From Anaerolineales bacterium (GTDB taxonomy: Bacteria; Chloroflexota; Anaerolineae; Anaerolineales; Villigracilaceae), in assembly GCA_024710905.1 (NCBI GenBank), contig JANJTV010000085.1, positions 1 to 64,000 on the forward strand: DNA of 64,000 nucleotides. Reading direction: 5' to 3'. The position numbers were made by a program, and so were the translations under genes. Below, piece by piece: positions 40,025 through 47,783 of this stretch. The notes beneath the pieces are model-generated. The model was not told where the DNA came from. It searched no databases and worked only from the letters and a program-made list of their open reading frames with translations. The stretch's first letter is position 1; each line of letters begins with the position of its first letter.

Positions 40025-40270
40025 TCAGGCCGATTCGCTGACGGGAACCATTTCCTTGAGCAGGTGGTCAGCAAGGGCCATGGTGTGGGCACAGCGGCTA
40101 TGGGTAATAAAGAATTCGCAATCGCAGACAAAAGCGCCGTCGGTAAAGGTAACCTTGTGGTCATTGTTGTCGCCGCGGAAGGTCACTTCAAATTTGTGAA
40201 AAAGGAAGCGCTTCCGTTCCTCGGCGTATCGTTTGGCTTTTTCGATCTTCCCGATCAGTCCGTAGTCCAT
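40025..40270 (-). CDS. Small SWIM-type zinc-finger protein
   Basis: 81 aa; CDCEFFITHSRCAH (CxC...CxH). Confidence 0.7.
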   Translation of the reverse strand: MDYGLIGKIEKAKRYAEERKRFLFHKFEVTFRGDNNDHKVTFTDGAFVCDCEFFITHSRCAHTMALADHLLKEMVPVSESA

Positions 40271-40295
40271 GGCTTACATCTCCTTTTGTGGGGTG

Positions 40296-40330
40296 AAATA
40301 AAAAAGCACGCGTGTAGATACGCGTGCTTT
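40296..40330 (-). terminator. Terminator-like hairpin downstream of cydB / upstream of the SWIM gene
   Basis: Perfect 11-bp stem AAAGCACGCGT-gtagat-ACGCGTGCTTT; T-run on the minus strand. Confidence 0.75.
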
Positions 40331-40532
40331 CAGCAAGGTACTCCGAAATATGTCTTGAAATCGCTCATAGGATTTTACTCCTTGCAGAGAGTATATGACG
40401 AATTGAAACAAGAGTCAACAGGATTTGGATAAGAAACACATTAGAGAGTCGTTTGACAGCCGATTGTAAGGGGTCAGGCGGGCTACCTTGTAGCGTCTCC
40501 CATTTCTTGGCCGTCTCCTGGCTGCCAGGCAG

Positions 40533-40570
40533 GCGGGGCAAGCTCGTGGTGAGCCTGCCCCGCTTTTTTT
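40533..40570 (+). terminator. Plus-strand Rho-independent terminator with no annotated plus-strand gene upstream
   Basis: GCGGGGCA-a-GCTC-gtggt-GAGC-c-TGCCCCGC then TTTTTTT. Confidence 0.65.
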
Positions 40571-40573
40571 ATC

Positions 40574-41596
40574 CTAGTATACCAACTGCTTCTTGTCAGT
40601 GCTTACGCGCTTGCTGAACATCCAGTACGTCCAGCCCTGATAGGCCAGAACAATCGGTACGAAAATCAGCGCGACGATACTCATCACCGTCAGGGTGTAT
40701 TCAGAAGAGGATGCGTTGTAGATGGTCAGGCTGTAGGCCGGGTTGGTGGTGGATAGCATGACATTGGGGAAGGTCATGCTGAAGAAGGTCACCTGGGTGA
40801 GCACGATATTGAGCGCCACCATGATGAAGGCCCAACCTTCGCGTTTTTGGTTGATGAAATAGCCTGCTACTAGCAGGACGGTCACCGCTGCGATGGGGAC
40901 AATGCCGGGGTTGACGATGCCACGCTGCCAGAAACCGGCCACGTAGGTGAAGACACCCAGGGCAATGTAGAGCACACTGGCAACAATCCACAGGCGCTTG
41001 GCAAAGACATTGACGCGCTCGCGCAGTTCGCCTTGCAGCTTCAGGCCGAGGAAGTTTGCGCCGTGCAGCAGGAAGATCGCAACAGTGGTAACGCCGCCCA
41101 GCAGGCCATAGGGGTTGAGCAGGGTGAACAGGTTGCCGGTGAACATCATGTCCTGGTTGATCGGTACGCCGCGCGCCAGGTTGGCAAAGGCTGCGCCGAG
41201 CAACAGGGCCGAAAGGAAGGAGCCGATGGCAATCATCCAGTCGAAGGTGTTGCGCCATTTCGGGGCGGCATCCTTGGAGCGATATTCAAAGGAAATGCCA
41301 CGCAGGATTAAGCCGACCAGCAGCAGGAAGAGCGCCAGGTAGAAGCCGCTGAACATGGTGGCATACCAGTGGGGGAAGGCCGCAAAGGTTGCGCCGCCCG
41401 CGGTGAGCAGCCAGACTTCGTTGCCATCCCAGGTTGGGCCAATGGCATTGATGATGGCGCGGCGTTCTTCATCCTTTTTCCCGAGGAAGGGCAGCAGCAT
41501 GCCGACGCCGAAATCGAAACCTTCGAGGAAGAAGAACCCGATCCACAGGATGGCGATCAGGATGAACCACAGGATTTGCAGGAATTCGTATGACAT
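40574..41596 (-). CDS. cydB: Cytochrome bd ubiquinol oxidase subunit II
   Basis: LWFILIAILWIGFFFLEGFDFGVGMLLP; GPTWDGNEVWLL. Confidence 0.96.
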   Translation of the reverse strand: MSYEFLQILWFILIAILWIGFFFLEGFDFGVGMLLPFLGKKDEERRAIINAIGPTWDGNEVWLLTAGGATFAAFPHWYATMFSGFYLALFLLLVGLILRGISFEYRSKDAAPKWRNTFDWMIAIGSFLSALLLGAAFANLARGVPINQDMMFTGNLFTLLNPYGLLGGVTTVAIFLLHGANFLGLKLQGELRERVNVFAKRLWIVASVLYIALGVFTYVAGFWQRGIVNPGIVPIAAVTVLLVAGYFINQKREGWAFIMVALNIVLTQVTFFSMTFPNVMLSTTNPAYSLTIYNASSSEYTLTVMSIVALIFVPIVLAYQGWTYWMFSKRVSTDKKQLVY

Positions 41597-41607
41597 TGTT
41601 AATTCTC

Positions 41608-43014
41608 CTAGTCTTGCGCGCCAACCAGGGCGGGGGCGACGTCAACTGATTCGTGCATGGCGGCATCCGGCCCGGCGGTGGCGTACTTCTTCATCAGGTA
41701 GAACATGGCCCCGGCCAGGGCGCCGTAGACAACTACGTAGCCGATCAGCGAAATGAGCAGGTCAAGGGTGGTCAGGTTGGGGGAGACGGCGTCTTCCACC
41801 TTGAGCAGGCCCTGGACAATCCAGGGTTGGCGCCCCATTTCGGTCAGAATCCAGCCGGTGGCATTGGCAAAGTAGGGCAGGGCGATGGCACCCAGCGGTA
41901 CCCATTTCATCCATTTGGCGTTTTCAAAATCGGCCTTGCGGGTGGCCCACAGGAACCAGGCTGCGGCAGCCATCATGATAAAGCCGATGGTCATCATGAT
42001 GCGGAAGGACCAATACGTAACCACCATCAGCGGGATGTAATCGCCAGGGCCGTACAGGGCTTCGTACTCAGCCTGTAGTTCATACACGCCTTTGACCTCG
42101 CAATCAAAATTATTGCAGGCCAGGAAGCTGAGTACGCCGGGGATGCCGATCTGGCTGGTGCGGAAGGACCACACCTCGGCCTTGCCGGTCAGGTCGCCAA
42201 TGGTGATAATGGAGAAATCGGCCGGGGCGGATGTTTCCCAGTGCGCCTCAATGGCGGCGAATTTCATCGGTTGTTCACGGAACATGAACTGTCCCTGTTC
42301 GTGGCCGCCGAGGAAGACCAGCACGGAGGCAATCAGGCCGACCAGCGCGCCCATGTAGAACGAGGGTTTGAAGACTTCCAGGTGTTGTTTGCGAACCAGG
42401 TGATAGGCGCTGATGCCGATGATGAAGAACGAGGCAGTGGCAAAACCAACCGAAATGGTGTGCCAAAAGAACACCCAGCCCTTGGGGTTGGCGACCAGGG
42501 CAAAGAAATCCACCAGTTCAGCGCGGCCGGTTACTTCGTTAATCACATAGCCAACCGGGTGCTGCATCCAGCCGTTGGCAAGCAGGATCCACAGGGCTGA
42601 GAGATTCGAGCCGAGGGCAGCCAGCCAGATGGAAGCCAGGTGCACTTTTTCGGGGACCTTGTTTTCACCGAAAATCCAGATGCCCAGGAAGGTGCTTTCC
42701 ATGAAGAAGGCCAGCAGGGCCTCGATAGCCAGTGGTGCGCCGAAAATGTCGCCGACGTAGCGGCTGTACTCGCTCCAGTTCATACCGAACTGGAATTCCT
42801 GTACGATGCCGGTGACGACGCCAATGGCAAAGTTAATCAGGAACAATTTGCCCCAGAACTTTGCCATCTTCTTATACTTCTCATCGCGGGTCTGGTAATA
42901 GCGGGTTTGCATGAAGGCCACAAACCAGCCCAGGCCGAGCGTGAGTGGGACAAAGAGCCAGTGGTAAACGGTTGTCAGGCCGAATTGCCACCTTGAAAGA
43001 GTAATTGGGTCCAT
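41608..43014 (-). CDS. cydA: Cytochrome bd ubiquinol oxidase subunit I
   Basis: LSRWQFGLTTVYHWLFVPLTLGLGW; EFQFGMNWSEYSRYVGDIFGAPLAIE; GRQPWIVQGLL. Confidence 0.97.
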   Translation of the reverse strand: MDPITLSRWQFGLTTVYHWLFVPLTLGLGWFVAFMQTRYYQTRDEKYKKMAKFWGKLFLINFAIGVVTGIVQEFQFGMNWSEYSRYVGDIFGAPLAIEALLAFFMESTFLGIWIFGENKVPEKVHLASIWLAALGSNLSALWILLANGWMQHPVGYVINEVTGRAELVDFFALVANPKGWVFFWHTISVGFATASFFIIGISAYHLVRKQHLEVFKPSFYMGALVGLIASVLVFLGGHEQGQFMFREQPMKFAAIEAHWETSAPADFSIITIGDLTGKAEVWSFRTSQIGIPGVLSFLACNNFDCEVKGVYELQAEYEALYGPGDYIPLMVVTYWSFRIMMTIGFIMMAAAAWFLWATRKADFENAKWMKWVPLGAIALPYFANATGWILTEMGRQPWIVQGLLKVEDAVSPNLTTLDLLISLIGYVVVYGALAGAMFYLMKKYATAGPDAAMHESVDVAPALVGAQD

Positions 43015-43065
43015 ACAATCTCCTTGAAGATTTATTGAGTCAGCGCTTTATATAGTTCGCTGAGA

Positions 43066-43521
43066 TTACACAAATGAAAATGCAGTCGGGTTTACCAGCA
43101 GAACAGGGTCTGCATCGGCAGCGACTTCGTCGAAAGTGATACTGTTCATTTCGCGGATCATGGCCGCCTGCACACGTCCCCAGCGGCTGCGCACGGGACA
43201 ATGGCTGAGGAACGGGCAATCGGCGTCACCTTCTGTGCTCAGGCAGTCTGAAATGCACAGGCGGCCTTCAAATGCCTCGACCACTTCGCGTAGGGTAATA
43301 TGTTCTGCGGCGCGTGCCAGTTGGATGCCGCCGTCGCGGCCGGGGAAGGTGTGAATCAGCCCGGCAGCGGCCAGCTGAGCGACAATACGCGCCATGAAGG
43401 CTTTGGGGATGAGCATTTCCTGCTGGATGGCTGAGGATGACAAACGCGCCGCCGGACCTTGTTTGGCAAGGGCGAGGACGACGCGTACCGCGTAATCAGT
43501 TTGGCGATTGATTTTCAGCAT
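43066..43521 (-). CDS. Rrf2 family transcriptional regulator with Cys cluster
   Basis: 151 aa; LKINRQTDYAVRVVLALAKQG, wHTH, CISDC..DCPFLSHCPV. Confidence 0.9.
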   Translation of the reverse strand: MLKINRQTDYAVRVVLALAKQGPAARLSSSAIQQEMLIPKAFMARIVAQLAAAGLIHTFPGRDGGIQLARAAEHITLREVVEAFEGRLCISDCLSTEGDADCPFLSHCPVRSRWGRVQAAMIREMNSITFDEVAADADPVLLVNPTAFSFV

Positions 43522-43550
43522 AACCTTTACACTTTTGGTAAACCTTTACC
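43522..43550. promoter_or_regulatory. Operator-like repeats upstream of the rrf2-cydAB operon
   Basis: AACCTTTAC at 43522-43530 and 43541-43549; palindrome GGTAAACCTTTACC at 43537-43550. Confidence 0.5.
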
Positions 43551-43615
43551 GATATTGTAAGGGTATGCAGGCCTGTCACACAATCGCTGCATGTCATTAT
43601 TTTTTGTGATTAACG

Positions 43616-44836
43616 TCACATGGTGGAAGGGTTCGTGTGTTCCTGAATGAGCTCGTATACCAGCCTGGCATTACTTTCCCAGGAGTGTTGGCTGGCGTAG
43701 TCAATTAACGGTTTTCGGAAGGGTTTGAGTTTTGCTGGCTGGTGAAACTTCTTGAGATGGGCAACCCATTCTTCGGGCGAGTCGGAAAACAGGCAGGGAT
43801 GCACTGCCTGGGGATCTGGCACCTGCTGGAGCATCAGGCGGGTGGCAAGGAAGGGCACCCCATAGGCCAGCGATTCGAGCAACTTGTTTTTTGCCCCCCA
43901 GGCATACTCAAAGGGTAGCAGCGAAAAGGTTGAAGAAAGGTAAGCCTGGTCTAGCTCATCGTCGCTCAGGTTGGGATGTAACTGCCAGCCCATTGTTTTA
44001 CAGTATTCAATGGCATTCTCGGCCGGGGAGCGCCCGGCAATCATGACTTCCAGTTTTTTGCCAAACTCATTCGCGAGCGCCGGGTAATACTTTTCCCCGA
44101 AGTGCATGATGGCGTCAATGTTCATTTGCACGCCCATTCCGCCGATATAAAACAGGCGGATTTTTTCACGGTTGATTTCGTACGGACCGGTTTTGCGGGC
44201 ATTGATGCCCAGCGGGACGAGATGGGAGCGCCCCTCCATGCCGGGGAAGCGGCGCTCGTAAGATGTTTTATCATGTTCTGAGACGTGCAGGAAAATCGCA
44301 CTGTGTTGATTTTTGTTGAGGAGTTGGTCCAGCCAGCGCACGGAGGAAATTGCAACCATTTTCATGGCCGGGTTGGGACGGTTGAGTACTTTCTGGTACC
44401 ACTGGAACAAATCTTCGTGTGTTTCCACAATGAACAACCGTCCCGGCTGCTGGAGGTTATTGGGGTAATTTTTTAGCAAGGCCAGCGCCTGGAGCGGGGA
44501 AAACACGATTGCTTGATAAGCAGGGTTTGATGCAAACCGGACAAAGCGGCGAATATTCTCAGGGGCAAACAACATTTCGTACAAATAATCGCTTTGCTTG
44601 AACAAGGTTTTTAAGCCCAATTGCCAGCGCGGCAAATGGCGTGGCGCAGTGGTTTGCTCAAAATGGTGCTGGATGCCGTTCCGATATTGCACGAATGCAC
44701 CCGCAGTGACAATATCCACCGCGCCAGTGAACCTGCTTAAGGCTTTGTAGCGTTCATCCATATGGCGGCTGGGTCCATCATGGGTGGGGTAGCCAACGTT
44801 GCCGCCAATCACCAGGATTTTGCTGGTTGTTTCCAT
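43616..44836 (-). CDS. Glycosyltransferase (GT-B like)
   Basis: 406 aa; LVIGGNVGYPTHDGPSRHMDERYKALS; LLPFEYAWGAKNKLLESLAYGVPFLAT. Confidence 0.78.
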   Translation of the reverse strand: METTSKILVIGGNVGYPTHDGPSRHMDERYKALSRFTGAVDIVTAGAFVQYRNGIQHHFEQTTAPRHLPRWQLGLKTLFKQSDYLYEMLFAPENIRRFVRFASNPAYQAIVFSPLQALALLKNYPNNLQQPGRLFIVETHEDLFQWYQKVLNRPNPAMKMVAISSVRWLDQLLNKNQHSAIFLHVSEHDKTSYERRFPGMEGRSHLVPLGINARKTGPYEINREKIRLFYIGGMGVQMNIDAIMHFGEKYYPALANEFGKKLEVMIAGRSPAENAIEYCKTMGWQLHPNLSDDELDQAYLSSTFSLLPFEYAWGAKNKLLESLAYGVPFLATRLMLQQVPDPQAVHPCLFSDSPEEWVAHLKKFHQPAKLKPFRKPLIDYASQHSWESNARLVYELIQEHTNPSTM

Positions 44837-46077
44837 TAAACCTTTTGTTCTTCCACTGGTTCGTGCCGGTCAAAGCGGATGAGTTGCGGCCATTTCAGGC
44901 TGATCAGGATGGCGGCAAGCAGGGTTCCCGCCCCGCCGGTGATGATGGCGGCCGGCACACCGAAGGCCTGGGCCACTGCCCCGGCTTCAATTTCGCCGAG
45001 TTGCGGCCCGCCCGCAAAGAAAATCTGGTTGATGCTGGTCATGCGCCCGCGGATGTGATCGGGGGTTTGCAGCTGCCGGATGGTGTTGCGAATCACCGTG
45101 CTGACCGCATCCGCTGCGCCCATGCCGAACAGAGTCACAAATGTCACCAGGTACCATTGCGAGAATCCGAACAAGATGGTCATTGTGCCAAACACAGCCA
45201 CCGCGCCAACCAATAAGGCTCCCTGGCGGCGCAGGCCGCTGAGTTGGGAAATGATCAGCGCGGCAGAGACAGCCCCGAAGGATTGGGCTGCGGCCAACCA
45301 GCCGTATGCGATTTCGTCCACTCTCAGGATGTTCTGAGAGACCCATGGCAGCAGGGTATTGGCGGATGAGAAAAAGGTGGCAAAGAAATCCAGGATCATG
45401 CTGGAAAGGATGATGGGCGAATCGGCGATAAAACGGATGCCTGCGCGAATATCAGTGACCATGTTGCCAAGTGTCAGGGCGGTATGCGGGGCAGGTTGCT
45501 CCACACTGCCCATCAGCGCGAGGGCTGTCAGGACGCCGAGAAAGGTGACGGCGTTAAAGAAGTAAGTGTACTCCTGCCCAAAATAGCCAATCACCAGACC
45601 GCTTAAGCCGGGACCAATAATGGAGCCAATATTGAATCCGATGGATTGTAATGAAAAGGCGCTGGGCAGGTCGTTGGCCGGGACCAGGCTGGGCACCAGT
45701 GCTTGCCGGGCGGGCAGGTCGAAAGACGCCGCTGCCGCCTGGATCCCTGTGAGCAGGTAAATGTGCCAGAGTTCAATGCGACCGCTCAGGGTGAGTCCTC
45801 CCAGGGTCAAGGCCACCAGCACACCCATGCTTTGGGTGATGAACATAATCTTGCGGCGGTTGTAGCGGTCGGCCATCAGCCCGGCGACGAGTGAGAATAA
45901 CACGATGGGCAGGAAACGGATCGCTCCGACGATGCTTACGGCGATTGGGTCGGGGGTCAGTTTGCTGATGTGCCAGAAAAGCGCCCAGAGTTGCATTTGG
46001 CTTCCGGCCATTGAGACCATCAGGCCGACCCAGAGCAGGACGAAGCGGCGATGCCGCAGGGCAGGAGGCAGGTGCAT
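44836..46077 (-). CDS. MFS transporter (EntS/MFS_3-like)
   Basis: 413 aa, ~12 TM; GLMADRYNRRKIMFITQ. Confidence 0.9.
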   Translation of the reverse strand: MHLPPALRHRRFVLLWVGLMVSMAGSQMQLWALFWHISKLTPDPIAVSIVGAIRFLPIVLFSLVAGLMADRYNRRKIMFITQSMGVLVALTLGGLTLSGRIELWHIYLLTGIQAAAASFDLPARQALVPSLVPANDLPSAFSLQSIGFNIGSIIGPGLSGLVIGYFGQEYTYFFNAVTFLGVLTALALMGSVEQPAPHTALTLGNMVTDIRAGIRFIADSPIILSSMILDFFATFFSSANTLLPWVSQNILRVDEIAYGWLAAAQSFGAVSAALIISQLSGLRRQGALLVGAVAVFGTMTILFGFSQWYLVTFVTLFGMGAADAVSTVIRNTIRQLQTPDHIRGRMTSINQIFFAGGPQLGEIEAGAVAQAFGVPAAIITGGAGTLLAAILISLKWPQLIRFDRHEPVEEQKV

Positions 46078-46107
46078 ATTGGGTTGTCAGTTCCTGTGAA
46101 GTGGATT

Positions 46108-46932
46108 TTATGTGCCCCAGTCGCGCAGGTATAAAAAATCGTAGCCGATGGTGCGACTGGAGATTTTGGCGATGGGTGGCATGATGCGTTTGAAGTGATT
46201 GCGGCGGATACGACGCACAACAGCCTGGATAAGCTCGGGCTTGAACCCCGCTTGCTGGCATTCCTCCGGGCTGTAGCGTTGGTCCACCAACAGGTAAAGC
46301 ACCTGGTCGGCTTCGGCGTAGGTAAAGCCAAGTTCCTGCTCGTCGGTCTGACCTGCCCACAGGTCGGCGGAGGGGGCTTTGTCGAGAATCGGCTGCGGCA
46401 CGCCTAGCGCCTGCGAAAGTTGGCGCACCTGGGCTTTGTACAGGTCGCCCAACGGGTTAAGGGCATGAGCCGAGTCTCCGTACAGGGTGCTGTAGCCGAG
46501 CAGGATTTCTGTTTTGTTGCCTGTGCCGATCACCAGGCCTTTGAATTCTTCAGACTGGTCGTACAGGGTAATCATGCGGCAGCGGGCCATGATGTTGCCC
46601 TTGCGCATGTTTGACATGTCGGGAATCTGCTCAATCAACCCGTCGGCCATGGCGGTGATAGGCAGGGTTTTGTGCGGGATGCCCAGGTCTTCAATAACCA
46701 GCATGGCGTGGTCGAGCGAGTCCTGCGAGGAGGTCTTGTATGGCATGCGGATGCCGAGCACATTTTCCGCGCCGAGGGCCTGCACGGCCAGGTAGGCCGC
46801 CAGGGCCGAATCGATGCCACCGGAGATGCCAATTACGGCCCGGGTCAGGCCGGTGCGGCCGATTTCGCTTTTAATAAAGCGTGTCAGGATGTTGCGCACC
46901 AGGTCGGTATTGATGGAAAGATCGATGTTCAT
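46108..46932 (-). CDS. nadE: NAD+ synthase (synthetase domain)
   Basis: GISGGIDSALAAYLA PP-loop; STLYGDSAHALNPLGDLYKAQVR; KAPSADLWAGQTDE. Confidence 0.95.
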   Translation of the reverse strand: MNIDLSINTDLVRNILTRFIKSEIGRTGLTRAVIGISGGIDSALAAYLAVQALGAENVLGIRMPYKTSSQDSLDHAMLVIEDLGIPHKTLPITAMADGLIEQIPDMSNMRKGNIMARCRMITLYDQSEEFKGLVIGTGNKTEILLGYSTLYGDSAHALNPLGDLYKAQVRQLSQALGVPQPILDKAPSADLWAGQTDEQELGFTYAEADQVLYLLVDQRYSPEECQQAGFKPELIQAVVRRIRRNHFKRIMPPIAKISSRTIGYDFLYLRDWGT

Positions 46933-47774
46933 TTCCGGGTGATCCGTTTCAGTTCGCGCAGCACCATTTCCGGGTTTTCGTCGCGCAGCAGGGGCAGGCG
47001 GCTGCGGGTGCGCTTGAGTTGGGCTAGGTCCAGTTCAGCGTAGACCAGCCCTTCTTCATATAAGTCGCCCTGGGTGATGCGTTGCCCATCCGGGTCATGG
47101 ACGGAGGAGCCGCCCCAGAAATTCAGCCCGTCTTCAAAGCCCACCCGGTTGGCGTGGGCGAAAAAGGCGGTGAACAGGCCGGAATACATCTGGTTCATCA
47201 TGCCATCCCACCGGGCGGTGCCGAGGGCATCCTCGGTCACACCGCGCCCCGGCGATGCAGATGTCAGGTAGAACAGATCGGCGCCATCCAGCCAGAGCAG
47301 GTAGGGCGAGGAAACGTGCCAGAAATCCTCGCAAATCAGCACCCCGGCGCGGCCAAAACGGGTATCAAAAGCATGGAAGGAATCGCCCGGCGCAAAAAAG
47401 CGCCTTTCGTCAAAGATTCCATAAGTCGGCAGGTGCACTTTGCGGTGCACATGGACAATTTCGCCGCGTGATAGGTAGGCGGCGGCTATATAAAAACAAT
47501 AGCGGGTATCCTGCTCGACAAAGCCGACCAGCAGGTCAATCTCCTGGCTGGCTTTTAGCAGGGATTTGAAGGCCGGGTCTTGCGGGCTGGCCGGGCGGGC
47601 CACGCTGGCGGCCAGGTCTTGCAGGACATAGCCGGTCAGGGAGAGTTCAGGGAAAAGCAGCAATTCCGCGCCGTTCTTGCGGGCTTCGGTTGCCAGGGCC
47701 AGGTGCTTTTCAAGGTTGGCGTCCACGTCACCCAGGCGGGTGTTAATCTGTGCCAGTGCGAGGGGAAGTTTCAT
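46929..47774 (-). CDS. Nitrilase-family amidohydrolase resembling the NAD synthetase glutaminase domain
   Basis: LALAQINTRLGDVDANLEKH, FPELSLTGY, HRKVHLPTYGIFDERRFFAPGD, LICEDFW (Glu-Lys-Cys triad). Confidence 0.9.
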   Translation of the reverse strand: MKLPLALAQINTRLGDVDANLEKHLALATEARKNGAELLLFPELSLTGYVLQDLAASVARPASPQDPAFKSLLKASQEIDLLVGFVEQDTRYCFYIAAAYLSRGEIVHVHRKVHLPTYGIFDERRFFAPGDSFHAFDTRFGRAGVLICEDFWHVSSPYLLWLDGADLFYLTSASPGRGVTEDALGTARWDGMMNQMYSGLFTAFFAHANRVGFEDGLNFWGGSSVHDPDGQRITQGDLYEEGLVYAELDLAQLKRTRSRLPLLRDENPEMVLRELKRITRK

Positions 47775-47783
47775 GGGTTGATT

